From NCBI GenBank assembly GCA_045613125.1, contig JAZLAM010000014.1:1-50074 (forward strand): a stretch of DNA of 50,074 bases, written 5' to 3'. The notes below the pieces were generated by a model. It searched no databases. It worked only from the letters and a program-made list of their open reading frames with translations, and was not told the origin of the DNA. A program made the translations under genes and the position numbers. This DNA comes from JAFTYO01 sp045613125 (GTDB taxonomy: Bacteria; Pseudomonadota; Alphaproteobacteria; RF32; CAG-239). Positions 17,752 through 27,110 of this stretch are shown here, in pieces. The number at the start of each line of letters is the position of its first letter. Position 1 is the stretch's first letter.

Positions 17752-19557
17752 TTAAATATTCAATTCCAAAGCTTTTTGCAAAATTTTTGATGCAATAGGA
17801 GCTGCTACACCAGATCCTGAAGACCCATGTTCCACAACAACGGCAACTGCATATTTAGGCTTATCATGTGGTGCAAAACCAACAAACAAAGCATGATTTC
17901 TTAAATTCCAAGGTAAATCTTCATCTTTTATAATACCACCTTGCCTTTCTTTCATACTAATTCTACGCACCTGAGTTGTACCTGTCTTACCACTCATTTT
18001 TATACCATTAAGATTAAATGCTGAAGCAACTGCCGTACCCCTTTCTCCATTAACAACCTCAAACATTCCTTTTTTAACGATTTCCAAATTTTCATATGAA
18101 ATAGGTAATTTTTTAATTTTTCCCTTATCTTTCAAACTTAGCTTTATAAAAGAAGGAGTTACGGCATATCCTCCATTTGCCACTCGCGCTGTCATAACAG
18201 CTAATTGTAAAGGTGTGGCTTGAACATATCCCTGACCTATACCTACAATAACAGTTTCTCCCTGTTGCCACGATTCTTTATACTTTTTCATTTTCCACTC
18301 TTGATCTGGAATTAAGCCTTTTTGTTCATTATATAAACTTACGCCCGTAACATTACCTAATCCAAGTTTTCTGGCCATATCGGCAATTTTTTCAATTCCG
18401 AGCAACATTGCCACTTCATAAAAATATATATCACACGAATTTTTTATGGCATCTACCATATTTTGCTTGCCATGTCCCGAATGTTTCCAACAATGAAACA
18501 CATGATTTCCCAATGGCATAGCACCACTACAATTAAATGTATTATCTTTTGTTATAACTTTATTTTCCAGTGCTGCTAAAGCCACAGCAATTTTAAATGT
18601 AGAGCCTGGAGAATAGCGTCCTGCTATTACCTTATTAATTAGAGGTTTTTTTTCATTATACAGCAACTTGTTCCACTCTTCATACGAAATTCCTTTTGTA
18701 AACAAATTGGGATCAAAAGAAGGAACAGAAACAAATGCCAAAATTTCTCCACTATGAACATCTAATACAATAGCAGCTCCACTATGCAAACCAAAAATAT
18801 CTTGTGCATATTGTTGTAAAACAGAATCAATTGTTAAAGTAAGAGATTGTCCTTCTTGTCCTTTTGTTCTTTCAATTTCTTTCATAATTCTACCATAAGC
18901 ATTAACTTCAAGCTTTACATTACCCCCAACACCCCGTAATTTATTCTCAAAAAATTTTTCTAAACCCAATTTACCCATTTTAAATCCTGGTAACATTGTT
19001 AATGGATCATCTCTTTTCTCTTTTTCATCCACACTTGCAACATAACCTAAAAAATGAGACATATACTCACCAAAAGGATAAAAACGATTCAATCCTTCAT
19101 CAATCACAATTCCTGGCAAAGTAGCCGCATTAAGTTGTAGAGTAGCGACCTCTTCCCAACTTAAATTATCTTTTAATTTCACCGGAATAAATTTACGATG
19201 ATTTTTTATATTATCTCTAATTTTTTTTTCTTCTTTAGCACTTAAATCAATATATTTTTTAAATTCATTTAAAGTTTTATCAACACTCAATGTTTGCTCT
19301 GCAATAATAAGAGCCGAAAGACTTTGTTCGTTAATAGCTAAAGCGACACCGTTCCTATCAAATATTTCCCCCCTTACAGGCAACAACATGCGAGTAGAAA
19401 TTCTGTTTTCATCAGCCAATGTTTTATATTTATGTGCCTCTATTACTTGCAAATAATAAAGACGACCAATCAACATAAATAACAATAATAAATTAGCAAT
19501 AACTAAAAACATCGTACGAGAAAGTAAAACTTTTCCTTTATCATTATCTCTGTTCAT
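17752..19557 (-). CDS. mrdA: Penicillin-binding protein 2 (elongasome transpeptidase)
   Basis: PBP2 cross-links peptidoglycan in the elongasome. It has an N-terminal membrane anchor (about residues 10-32), a dimerisation domain and a transpeptidase domain with the SxxK motif SPGSTFK (nucleophile Ser319), an SxN-type motif written SCD in KNSCDIYFYEV, and KTGT. The start is the ATG at 19557 (601 residues), because AAGAGG lies seven bases upstream. An in-frame ATG at 19578 would place this site inside the gene. It overlaps the end of mreD by 14 bases. Confidence 0.96.
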   Translation of the reverse strand: MNRDNDKGKVLLSRTMFLVIANLLLLFMLIGRLYYLQVIEAHKYKTLADENRISTRMLLPVRGEIFDRNGVALAINEQSLSALIIAEQTLSVDKTLNEFKKYIDLSAKEEKKIRDNIKNHRKFIPVKLKDNLSWEEVATLQLNAATLPGIVIDEGLNRFYPFGEYMSHFLGYVASVDEKEKRDDPLTMLPGFKMGKLGLEKFFENKLRGVGGNVKLEVNAYGRIMKEIERTKGQEGQSLTLTIDSVLQQYAQDIFGLHSGAAIVLDVHSGEILAFVSVPSFDPNLFTKGISYEEWNKLLYNEKKPLINKVIAGRYSPGSTFKIAVALAALENKVITKDNTFNCSGAMPLGNHVFHCWKHSGHGKQNMVDAIKNSCDIYFYEVAMLLGIEKIADMARKLGLGNVTGVSLYNEQKGLIPDQEWKMKKYKESWQQGETVIVGIGQGYVQATPLQLAVMTARVANGGYAVTPSFIKLSLKDKGKIKKLPISYENLEIVKKGMFEVVNGERGTAVASAFNLNGIKMSGKTGTTQVRRISMKERQGGIIKDEDLPWNLRNHALFVGFAPHDKPKYAVAVVVEHGSSGSGVAAPIASKILQKALELNI

Positions 19558-20080
19558 ATACAACCTCTTCATTTGCAAGAAATTTATTCTGAACCCAAAT
19601 ATTCAATCGTACAACCAACGGATATAATAAAACTGTTGTAACATAACCGGCAAACACACCTACAATATGTAAAAATTGACTATAATAAAAAGATACCAGC
19701 AACCATTTTATAACAAATGCAATAAACGAAATTACTGTAAAACCCAACCAACTTATTGCAAAAGATTTTGCATTAACAAACCGAGCATAATTGATTGACA
19801 TAATATAAGTAAATATAAATATAAACGTATTTACTCCCAAGGGAAGAGAAGTTAAACTGTCTGATACAAAACCCAACAATGCGACACTAAGAGGTCCAAA
19901 TAAATCTCTACGATACAAAGTCCAAAAATACACACAAATCAAAGACACATCCGGGCGCAAAAACTTCAATACCGGAACAGATAAAGGAGCATAAACTAAT
20001 AAAACCATTAAAATTGAAATTATTATAGGTAATAACTTCTTTAATTGATAACCAATGATATCAGAAACCGAATCATCCAT
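19544..20080 (-). CDS. mreD: Rod shape-determining protein MreD
   Basis: This 178-residue integral membrane protein has five to six hydrophobic segments and family-typical patterns such as LRPDVSLICVYFWTLY and GFVSDSLTSLPLGVNTF. MreD links MreB and MreC in the elongasome. Placement directly between mreC and mrdA supports the call. It follows mreC by one base. Confidence 0.92.
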   Translation of the reverse strand: MDDSVSDIIGYQLKKLLPIIISILMVLLVYAPLSVPVLKFLRPDVSLICVYFWTLYRRDLFGPLSVALLGFVSDSLTSLPLGVNTFIFIFTYIMSINYARFVNAKSFAISWLGFTVISFIAFVIKWLLVSFYYSQFLHIVGVFAGYVTTVLLYPLVVRLNIWVQNKFLANEEVVYEQR

Positions 20081-20081
20081 A

Positions 20082-20948
20082 TCATATTCCTTTATTACCT
20101 AACATATTTACAACATTTGAATAAATATCATAATTAACTATTTTTACAAACTCTAAGCGCTCAATATCTGCTATAGGAGTAACCGCAATACCATCTTCCG
20201 TTATATCACTAACAATTCCTACCGGTAATCCAACCGGAAAAGCTCCTGCCACACCTGATGTAACTATTCTATCTCCTTTTTGGATATCTGCATTTAGCTT
20301 TGTATATAACAATTTAGGTTTTAAAGTATTGTCACCTGATAAAATAGCTCTTTCACGACTACGTTCAGCAATTACAGGTATTTTAGAATTTATATCTGTA
20401 ATCAAAATAATTTGGGCATACTTCCCTTGTACTTGTTCAACTCTCCCTACTACACTTTCATAACCCAAAACTACTTGTTGTTCTTCCACCGTATTTTCTT
20501 TTCCTGTATAAACTATCATAGAATGAGAAAAACCATCACCTTCTTCAGCCACCACCTTAGCTGTTATAAAAGACACTTCCGGTAGTGATGTATAGTTAAG
20601 CATATTTCCTAATAGTTTGTTTTCAGATTTCAACACACTTATCTGATTTTTAAGTACTAATAAATTTAGATTCTCCTCTTTTAATTTCTCATTCTGAGAA
20701 TACACTGTAGTAATATCGCGAACTTTTTCATAACCTTTATACACAATTTTTCCCGGAAATTGCAAAACTTGAATAAAAGGACTAAGAGTAGCAGAAACTA
20801 ATCCTGTTGTTTTATTTAAAATAACTGTATCCGCTTTACTCAACATTATAAAAGCCAAAGCGGATACGAAAACTAACGCAATCAAAACTTTTCTTGCAAA
20901 AAGTTTAAGTTGACTTAATTTTATAAACAATACACGGCGACGTCTCAA
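20082..20948 (-). CDS. mreC: Rod shape-determining protein MreC
   Basis: MreC is a periplasmic scaffold of the elongasome that activates PBP2. The 288-residue protein has one N-terminal transmembrane helix (about residues 18-38), a coiled coil (about 70-110, with heptad-like EKLKEENLNLLVLKNQI) and the paired beta-barrel domain with GVAGAFPVGLPVG. It starts after a 25-base gap behind mreB. No unusual features are seen. Confidence 0.94.
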   Translation of the reverse strand: MRRRRVLFIKLSQLKLFARKVLIALVFVSALAFIMLSKADTVILNKTTGLVSATLSPFIQVLQFPGKIVYKGYEKVRDITTVYSQNEKLKEENLNLLVLKNQISVLKSENKLLGNMLNYTSLPEVSFITAKVVAEEGDGFSHSMIVYTGKENTVEEQQVVLGYESVVGRVEQVQGKYAQIILITDINSKIPVIAERSRERAILSGDNTLKPKLLYTKLNADIQKGDRIVTSGVAGAFPVGLPVGIVSDITEDGIAVTPIADIERLEFVKIVNYDIYSNVVNMLGNKGI

Positions 20949-20973
20949 TGGTCATCTCCTAGAACAACGCCCC

Positions 20974-22014
20974 TTAATACATTGAGGATAATACACTCTT
21001 AAACTTTTCTATGTTATCCAAAGCGCTTCCTGTTCCTTTAGCAACACAAAACAAAGGTTCTTCAGCTATAGAAACCGGCAACCCTGTTGCATTACGCAAC
21101 ACTAAATCTAAATTATTTAACAAAGCTCCTCCACCTGTTAAAACAATACCTTTATCCACAATATCTGCGGCTAACTCAGGTGCCGTATTTTCAAGAGCAA
21201 CTTTAACAGCTTCAACAATTGCATTAACAGGTTCCGATAAAGCTTCTGCAATTTGTCGCTCAGAAACCTCTATTTCTTTTGGAACACCATTTAACAAATC
21301 TCGACCTTTAATATCAATGGTTTTTCCTTCACCCTTAGGAGGAGGACAAGCGCTACCAATTTCTTTTTTAATTCTTTCAGATGAACTTTCACCTACAAGT
21401 AAATTCATATTTTTTCGTATATATGATACAATAGCAGTATCCATTTTATCACCACCTACAGGCACCGAACGAGCATATACGATACCACCTAATGACAAAA
21501 CAGCCACCTCTGTTGTACCACCACCAATATCTACAACCATAGAGCCTGTTGGTTCCGTAACCGGAAGACCTGCTCCGATAGCTGCTGCCATAGGCTCATC
21601 AATAAGCCACACTTTTCTTGCTCCGGCGGCTTCTGCCGATTCTTGAATAGCCCTACTTTCAACAGCTGTCGAACCCGAAGGAACACAAACAATTATCATG
21701 GGAGACGCAAACGTTCTGCGATTATGAACTTTTCTAATAAAATACTTAATCATTTCTTCTGCGATTTCAAAATCCGCAATAACACCATTTTTTAGTGGTC
21801 TGATGGCTTTTATATTACCCGGAGTTCTACCTAACATTTGTTTTGCTTCATTACCAACAGCCAAAACCTGTTTTTTTCCGTTATATTCTTTAATTGCGAC
21901 AACCGATGGTTCATTAAGCACAATACCTTTGCCACGAACATAAACTAGCGTATTTGCAGTTCCTAAATCTATTGCAACATCAGATGATAAAAAGCCCATC
22001 AACTTCGATAACAT
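20974..22014 (-). CDS. mreB: Actin-like rod shape protein MreB
   Basis: MreB forms membrane-bound filaments that direct lateral wall synthesis. Actin-fold motifs are present: DLGTANTLVY (phosphate 1), VVDIGGGTTEVAVL (phosphate 2), and LTGGGALL (adenosine). The start is the ATG at 22014 (346 residues, typical for MreB), with GGGGAG upstream; a TTG at 22032 overlaps that site and is less likely. It heads the five-gene shape operon. The 104-base gap before it, after rquA, shows no clear terminator and only a weak promoter. Confidence 0.97.
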   Translation of the reverse strand: MLSKLMGFLSSDVAIDLGTANTLVYVRGKGIVLNEPSVVAIKEYNGKKQVLAVGNEAKQMLGRTPGNIKAIRPLKNGVIADFEIAEEMIKYFIRKVHNRRTFASPMIIVCVPSGSTAVESRAIQESAEAAGARKVWLIDEPMAAAIGAGLPVTEPTGSMVVDIGGGTTEVAVLSLGGIVYARSVPVGGDKMDTAIVSYIRKNMNLLVGESSSERIKKEIGSACPPPKGEGKTIDIKGRDLLNGVPKEIEVSERQIAEALSEPVNAIVEAVKVALENTAPELAADIVDKGIVLTGGGALLNNLDLVLRNATGLPVSIAEEPLFCVAKGTGSALDNIEKFKSVLSSMY

Positions 22015-22118
22015 AACTCGTTTTCTCCCCAAAAAATTAATCTTTTAATATTTTTATTACTTTATATTTATTAAAGCAATATTTTTTTTCGTTCATTTTA
22101 AATATCATCAACAATTTT

Positions 22119-22847
22119 TTAATAAAAACTCGATTTAACAACAGGTTTTTCATAAATCGGAATTTGACGAATAGCAACCGTTTTTTGATATAAACGACCA
22201 AAATATGTTTTTTTGCGCCATACAAAATGTTCTTTATATTCTGCATAACTTTCAATATTATGATTCCACAGACTTTCCGTAAATGGCTGATACAACCTAT
22301 TAAATGGTTTTATCAAAAAACGTAATAAATTCCACTTTGATGGTTTATGACAATCAATAAATATAACCTTTCCTCCCTCATCAACAGAATTTAACGCATT
22401 ATTTATAACTTTCGCACGTGTAGTTGGCGGAAGTTCATGAAGAAGCATATAACAAATTACGGTATCATACTTTTCACTAAAAGCCTTACTTGCATCTTGC
22501 GGCTGAAAATTTATTTTTTGATAAATAGCCTTACTTCTACATCTTTCAATTTGTTTTGCACAAACATCAACAACAACATATTTACCATAAGCACCAACTT
22601 TTTCCGCGACAGCTTCTATTTGACGGCCAAAAGTACATCCCAATTGTAAAACTGTACTGTTTGTACTTATTTCTTTTACCAAATCATTTACCATCTTATT
22701 TTGTTGTCCCCAAGTCATAATTGAGGCAATACGCTCATCATCTAAAAATCGTGATACCTTTTCATTTTCATAAATTTTTCCATAAACTTCATGCACATAA
22801 GCCGGCACCTTCACCACTTTTGAACTCTTTACCATATTATATTTCAT
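22119..22847 (-). CDS. rquA: Rhodoquinone biosynthesis protein RquA (SAM-dependent, methyltransferase fold)
   Basis: RquA converts ubiquinone to rhodoquinone, the low-potential quinone used for anaerobic fumarate reduction. It has a class I methyltransferase fold but uses SAM as an amino donor. The 242-residue sequence has family-like blocks: VPAYVHEVYGKIYEN near the N-terminus, a WGQQNK block, an altered SAM loop (LQLGCTFGRQ, residues 68-76) in place of GxGxG, MLLHELPP (about 134-141), VIFIDCHKPSKWNLLR (about 161-176) and TYFGRLYQKTV near the end. The ATG at 22847 is chosen because GGAG precedes it with good spacing; the TTG at 22856 abuts that site. It follows a response regulator by 12 bases. 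A generic methyltransferase is the main alternative. Confidence 0.8.
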   Translation of the reverse strand: MKYNMVKSSKVVKVPAYVHEVYGKIYENEKVSRFLDDERIASIMTWGQQNKMVNDLVKEISTNSTVLQLGCTFGRQIEAVAEKVGAYGKYVVVDVCAKQIERCRSKAIYQKINFQPQDASKAFSEKYDTVICYMLLHELPPTTRAKVINNALNSVDEGGKVIFIDCHKPSKWNLLRFLIKPFNRLYQPFTESLWNHNIESYAEYKEHFVWRKKTYFGRLYQKTVAIRQIPIYEKPVVKSSFY

Positions 22848-22859
22848 ATAAATCAACTC

Positions 22860-23546
22860 CTATATATAAACTTCTTCTTTGCTGATATAACCTTGCTTAA
22901 CAGCTTCTATGACGGCAGCCGTTCGATTGTTTACTCCCAAAATTTTAAGTATTACTGTAACATGAACCTTAACCGTGCCTTCTGTAAGTCCTAACTCATA
23001 CGCAATAAGCTTATTAGATAATCCTTTGCCAATCGCTCTTACAACATCTATTTGTCTGGACGTAAGCTTTTTATCTAATTTTTTCAGATCATTTTCACCT
23101 AAATACTTAAGTCGCTCGATTTCTTTTGTAACTTCTGTATTATCAACTTTATGAGAAAGTAACTCTTTAGGTATATAAACACCACCGGCCAAAACCAAAT
23201 TTATAGCGCCCATCATGATGGCATTTGACGATGACTTAGGAATATATCCAGCAACACCAACCTCAATAGTCTTCTGCAAAATTTCTTTATCAAAAACTGC
23301 CGATATGATAATAATCGGCACATCTTTAGCCTGACTATGCATACGGTTAAGAGCTTCAATCCAATTTGCGCCCGGCATTGCTAAATCTGTAATAATAATA
23401 TCAAAATCAGTTGACTGAGCTAATTTTTCAAAAATATCTGTATAACTTTTAGCAGTAACAATTGTAGCATCTTTGAACTCAGAATTTAAAACAAATTCAA
23501 GTCCGTTTAAAAATAACTCATGATCATCTGCAATAAGTATTTTCAT
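22860..23546 (-). CDS. NarL/FixJ-type response regulator
   Basis: This 228-residue protein has a receiver domain (residues 1-120) with acidic pocket Asp7/Asp8, phospho-acceptor Asp54 in TDLAMPG and a conserved Lys in IPKSSS. A LuxR-type helix-turn-helix follows (about 163-220: LTSRQIDVVRAIGKGLSNK, GLTEGTVKVHV). It is a DNA-binding regulator controlled by a sensor kinase. No kinase gene is nearby, so it is an orphan here. It sits between rsmE and rquA with 12-16 base gaps, so it is likely co-transcribed with rquA. Confidence 0.92.
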   Translation of the reverse strand: MKILIADDHELFLNGLEFVLNSEFKDATIVTAKSYTDIFEKLAQSTDFDIIITDLAMPGANWIEALNRMHSQAKDVPIIIISAVFDKEILQKTIEVGVAGYIPKSSSNAIMMGAINLVLAGGVYIPKELLSHKVDNTEVTKEIERLKYLGENDLKKLDKKLTSRQIDVVRAIGKGLSNKLIAYELGLTEGTVKVHVTVILKILGVNNRTAAVIEAVKQGYISKEEVYI

Positions 23547-23562
23547 ATATTTTCTCCTTTAA

Positions 23563-24294
23563 TTATTGCCAATCACCACTAAATGCCTGCCAACAAGCAA
23601 GAGCTGCAATTGCTGCGGTTTCGGCTCGTAAAATCCTTTTTCCAAGCGACACGCCGTAAGTATACTCTTTTTTTCTCAAAATTTCCAGTTCTTTTTCTGA
23701 AAATCCGCCTTCAGGCCCGACCAAAATAGCTACAGGTGCCTTACAAATAGGCATTTGTTTAATTGCAGATTGAGATTTTAAGCTTTCATCCAAATATATA
23801 AGTTTTCTGTTTTCATCCCAATTTGCTAAAAGTTTTTTTAACTCTATATGTTGTTCAATTTGAGGAATATCTTGACGTCGGCACTGCTCCGATGCTTCAA
23901 CGGATTGCATTATAAATCTGTCGATTCGCACATTCATATTTGAAGTATAATCGCTAATTATCGGAACAATTTTTCTTACCCCCAATTCTGTTGCTTTTTC
24001 AATTACAAAATCCGTATTATCTTTTTTCAAAGGTGCAAATAAAAGCCAAACATCGGCAGATTGAACAAAATTACAAAATTTGGAAGATATCTTCAACACA
24101 CATTTTTTCTTTTGCATACTTGCAACTTTGCAACAAAATTCACCATCCTTACCGTTAAAAACAAAAACATCATCACCTTCAGATAAACGCATAACATTTA
24201 ACAAATAATGCGATTGCTTTTCATCACAAATTATATTTTCATCTATACAAAGTGAAGCGTCCACGTAAATTCGTATACGATTTTTTTTGCTCAA
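23563..24294 (-). CDS. rsmE: 16S rRNA (uracil1498-N3)-methyltransferase RsmE
   Basis: RsmE methylates U1498 of 16S rRNA in the assembled small subunit. The 243-residue protein has a PUA-like N-terminal domain and a SPOUT (knotted) methyltransferase domain with IEKATELGVRKIVPI, SVEASEQCRR, LVGPEGGFSEKE and the C-terminal SLGKRILRAETAAIAAL. The start is a TTG at 24294, preceded by AAAGGA about ten bases upstream; no ATG lies near. It leads a three-gene run with the response regulator and rquA. Confidence 0.95.
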   Translation of the reverse strand: MSKKNRIRIYVDASLCIDENIICDEKQSHYLLNVMRLSEGDDVFVFNGKDGEFCCKVASMQKKKCVLKISSKFCNFVQSADVWLLFAPLKKDNTDFVIEKATELGVRKIVPIISDYTSNMNVRIDRFIMQSVEASEQCRRQDIPQIEQHIELKKLLANWDENRKLIYLDESLKSQSAIKQMPICKAPVAILVGPEGGFSEKELEILRKKEYTYGVSLGKRILRAETAAIAALACWQAFSGDWQ

Positions 24295-24343
24295 TTTAAT
24301 TTATTCCTTTAAAAACTTTGGCATAACCTGAAATATAAACTGC

Positions 24344-24351
24344 ATTATAAT
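24344..24351. promoter_or_regulatory. Symmetric -10 element between rsmE and cmk
   Basis: The octamer ATTATAAT is its own reverse complement, so it offers a perfect TATAAT on each strand (plus 24346-24351, minus 24344-24349). It lies in the 107-base gap between the divergent rsmE and cmk. The -35 regions are poor on both sides, so use as a two-way promoter is only suggested. Confidence 0.4.
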
Positions 24352-24401
24352 AAAATATATGTTAAAGAATAAATAATATTAATAAAATAAACGGGAAAAA
24401 A

Positions 24402-25058
24402 ATGATTATAACCATTGACGGACCTGCCGCTGCAGGAAAAGGAACTCTCTCGGCATATTTAGCCAAACACTACAAATTAGCATACTTTGATACCGGTATG
24501 ATATATCGTGCCGTTGGGTTAGATATGGTCCTTAATAATCTTGATTTAGAAAATGAACAGATTGCAGAAAAAATTGCTAAATCACTTACTTTTGAAAAGA
24601 TGATGACGCTTTCAAGACATCCTGACTTTCGCACAGATATCGGCGGAAGTGCTGCCTCAAAAGTTTCTGCTTTACCAAAAGTCAGAGCTGCTCTTCTCAA
24701 AATGCAACAAGATTTTGCTCTTAATCCCGTTTTTGCAGACGGCACACCTGCAAACGGTGTTATTTATGATGGTAGAGATACAGGAACCGTTGTTTGCCCA
24801 AATGCCGACATCAAACTGTTTGTGACGGCTTCTTCCGAAGTGAGAGCAAAACGTCGCTTTGAAGAATTTAAGACAAAAGGGATAGATACAACTTATGAAA
24901 AAGTGTTAGAAGATATGATTGCTCGTGACAAACGTGACGCACAAAGAGCCTCTGCACCACTTAAACCTGCCGATGATGCCATTGTGGTTGATACATCAAA
25001 CATGAGCGCAGAAGAAGAAATAAACACAGCAATAGAAATTATTGAAGCAAAAAAATAA
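24402..25058 (+). CDS. cmk: Cytidylate kinase
   Basis: Cmk phosphorylates CMP and dCMP with ATP. The 218-residue protein begins MIITIDGPAAAGKGTLSAYL, containing the P-loop GPAAAGKG (7-14), followed by FDTGMIYRAVG, and later the GRDTGTVVCPNA motif and RDKRDAQRASAPLKPADDA, all diagnostic. It stands alone on the plus strand. Its stop is one base from the stop of the convergent rsmB, so the two transcripts must overlap. Confidence 0.96.
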   Translation: MIITIDGPAAAGKGTLSAYLAKHYKLAYFDTGMIYRAVGLDMVLNNLDLENEQIAEKIAKSLTFEKMMTLSRHPDFRTDIGGSAASKVSALPKVRAALLKMQQDFALNPVFADGTPANGVIYDGRDTGTVVCPNADIKLFVTASSEVRAKRRFEEFKTKGIDTTYEKVLEDMIARDKRDAQRASAPLKPADDAIVVDTSNMSAEEEINTAIEIIEAKK

Positions 25059-25059
25059 T

Positions 25060-26268
25060 TTAATTTTCTTTTTTCATCATACAAAAGAAAAAGCCATCGG
25101 TATTGGTAATTAGAGGGTTTAATTTTATCCACTCTGTTTCTGTAAACGGATAAAGTGTATCAATTTTTCTTTCCCATAATTTTTGATGATTTACAAATGT
25201 AATATCCGGATGTTTTTTCTTAAAAGCATTTACAATATCTTCATTTTCATCTTTTATGAGAGAACAAGTCATATAAACGATAAAACCGCCTTTAACCGTA
25301 TTTTTATATGCAATTTCCAATATTTCTTGTTGAATTTGATTCAGTTCTTTAATTTTATTTTCATTAAGTCTGAACTTTGCATCAGGAGCTCTTCTTAATG
25401 TACCGCTTCCGGAACAAGGCGCATCAACAATAAACCTGTCATATCCGTTTATATCTAAATTACGAATGATTTTTATATTCCTGATTCCAAGCCTTAAGGC
25501 CCTGTCTTTTATTGCATCCATTCTGTTAAAATTAGCATCATGAGCAAAAATTGTACCTTCATTGCAATTAATTGCAGCCATGGCCAAACTCTTCCCACCG
25601 GCACCGGCACAATAATCAATCACTTTTTCATCAGGTTTCGCATCACAAAGAATTGCTGCAATTTGTGACGATTCGTCCTGCACATCGACAAGACCTTCCT
25701 GATAGCTCATACAATTATTTAAGTTAACTCTTTCAACCGAGCGCAATCCGTAAGGAGAATATGGCGTTACACTAAAAAACAGACCTTCACTTTCTAAACG
25801 TTTTTTCACACTTTTTCTCTCAATCATATTAGCTCTTAAATCGGCAGGAGCAACAGTATTTAATGATTGAACCAAAGCATAAGAATTAAGTTTATCGTAG
25901 AGCCATTTCGGACACTCATTTTCAACATAATCAGGATAAACATCATCAGTTAACAATTTTAGCCAGTTTTTTTCTTCTTTAGTTAACGGATTAAGTCCAT
26001 ATTGTCCACCCGTAATAATGTCAAAATCTTCATTTTTAAGATAAACAAGCAAAATTTTGCGAACGTCTTTGCTTTTTGCATCAAATTCTAAGCGCATACG
26101 ATGACGTATAATATCCCAAGTTGTATCCACAATAAATCGGCGATCTTTCGAACCGATATACTTACGATTTCGAACATATTCATTGATAATATTATCTGCA
26201 GGCTTTTTATCTTCAAAAATTTGGCTGATTAATTCAAATACGGCCTGATATCTTGCACTGATTTGCAT
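25060..26268 (-). CDS. rsmB: RsmB/NOP-family rRNA m5C methyltransferase
   Basis: The 402-residue protein has an N-terminal RNA-binding region and a SAM-dependent methyltransferase domain. Motif I is DYCAGAGGKS (218-227), motif IV is DAPCSGSGT with Cys285, and motif VI is TCSLIKDENED with Cys335, matching the two-cysteine m5C mechanism. By family it probably modifies C967 of 16S rRNA, though related paralogues have other targets, so the symbol is tentative. It follows pflA by 14 bases on the same strand, and its AAAGGAA site is clear. Confidence 0.85.
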   Translation of the reverse strand: MQISARYQAVFELISQIFEDKKPADNIINEYVRNRKYIGSKDRRFIVDTTWDIIRHRMRLEFDAKSKDVRKILLVYLKNEDFDIITGGQYGLNPLTKEEKNWLKLLTDDVYPDYVENECPKWLYDKLNSYALVQSLNTVAPADLRANMIERKSVKKRLESEGLFFSVTPYSPYGLRSVERVNLNNCMSYQEGLVDVQDESSQIAAILCDAKPDEKVIDYCAGAGGKSLAMAAINCNEGTIFAHDANFNRMDAIKDRALRLGIRNIKIIRNLDINGYDRFIVDAPCSGSGTLRRAPDAKFRLNENKIKELNQIQQEILEIAYKNTVKGGFIVYMTCSLIKDENEDIVNAFKKKHPDITFVNHQKLWERKIDTLYPFTETEWIKLNPLITNTDGFFFCMMKKEN

Positions 26269-26282
26269 ACAATTTCCTTTTT

Positions 26283-27038
26283 TTATTTGGCATATAATGT
26301 TTTCACATTCAAATCTTCTAAAACTTTTGCCAACTGTTTAACTGTTTCTTTTTCAGGCTCAGGAGTATCTTTTAGAGGATAATCAAGTCCTAATTCTTTC
26401 CACTTATACACCCCGTGTTGATGATAAGGTAACAATTCAACAAGCTCAACATTTGCATATTCTTTTACAAAAGTCGCAAATTTATGCGCATATTCTACTG
26501 TATCGTTAAAATTAGGTACAATAACCCAGCGTATCCACGTTCTGATATTTTTTTGCTTTAACACTTCCAAAAAAGCATATGTTTTTTCATTTCCCATACC
26601 GGTCAAATTTTTATGCTCAGCACTAACCAAATGTTTAACATCAAGCATCACTAAATCTGTATTATCCAATAAAGATAAAACAGTTTCATCAACATTAGTT
26701 GTACCTGCAGTGTCTAACGCAATATGTATATCATGCTTTTTCAATTCTTCAAAAACAGGTAACAAGACTTGTTTTTGCATCAAAGGTTCTCCGCCTGAAA
26801 AAGTTACACCTCCATGCGAGAAAGTCATAAAATTTTCATACTTTAAAACCTCATCAACAACCTCTTGTGCCGATACCTGTTTTCCGCCATTAAAGTTCCA
26901 AGTATCCGGATTATGACAATATTTACATCTTAAAGGACATCCTTGTAAAAACACCACAAAACGGATTCCCGGACCATCAACAGTTCCTCCACTTTCATAA
27001 GAATGAACCCTTAATTGTAAATTTGTTAAATCTGACAT
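26283..27038 (-). CDS. pflA: Pyruvate formate-lyase activating enzyme
   Basis: PflA is a radical SAM enzyme that installs the glycyl radical on PflB. The 4Fe-4S motif CxxxCxxC is at Cys34, Cys38 and Cys41 in GCPLRCKYCHNPDTW. The sequence also has FSGGEPL and the VMLDVKH segment. At 251 residues it is the usual length, with no extra ferredoxin domain. It lies 72 bases behind pflB, with a terminator-like hairpin between them. Confidence 0.95.
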   Translation of the reverse strand: MSDLTNLQLRVHSYESGGTVDGPGIRFVVFLQGCPLRCKYCHNPDTWNFNGGKQVSAQEVVDEVLKYENFMTFSHGGVTFSGGEPLMQKQVLLPVFEELKKHDIHIALDTAGTTNVDETVLSLLDNTDLVMLDVKHLVSAEHKNLTGMGNEKTYAFLEVLKQKNIRTWIRWVIVPNFNDTVEYAHKFATFVKEYANVELVELLPYHQHGVYKWKELGLDYPLKDTPEPEKETVKQLAKVLEDLNVKTLYAK

Positions 27039-27058
27039 TAATATCTCCTGTTATCAAT

Positions 27059-27093
27059 AAAAAGGCGACTCTGATATAATATCAGAATCGCCC
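27059..27093 (-). terminator. Attenuating terminator between pflB and pflA
   Basis: On the minus strand a stem of about 13 bp (27064-27076 with 27080-27092, one mismatch, core CTGATA/TATCAG) is followed by a TTTTT run. It probably ends most pflB transcripts while allowing some read-through into pflA. Confidence 0.75.
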
Positions 27094-27110
27094 AATCTAA
27101 TTGCAACCAA

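Noticed and set aside
21011..21646. 211-codon plus-strand frame
   Set aside because: It lies fully antisense to mreB, which is unmistakable, and has no family-like content or ribosome-binding site.
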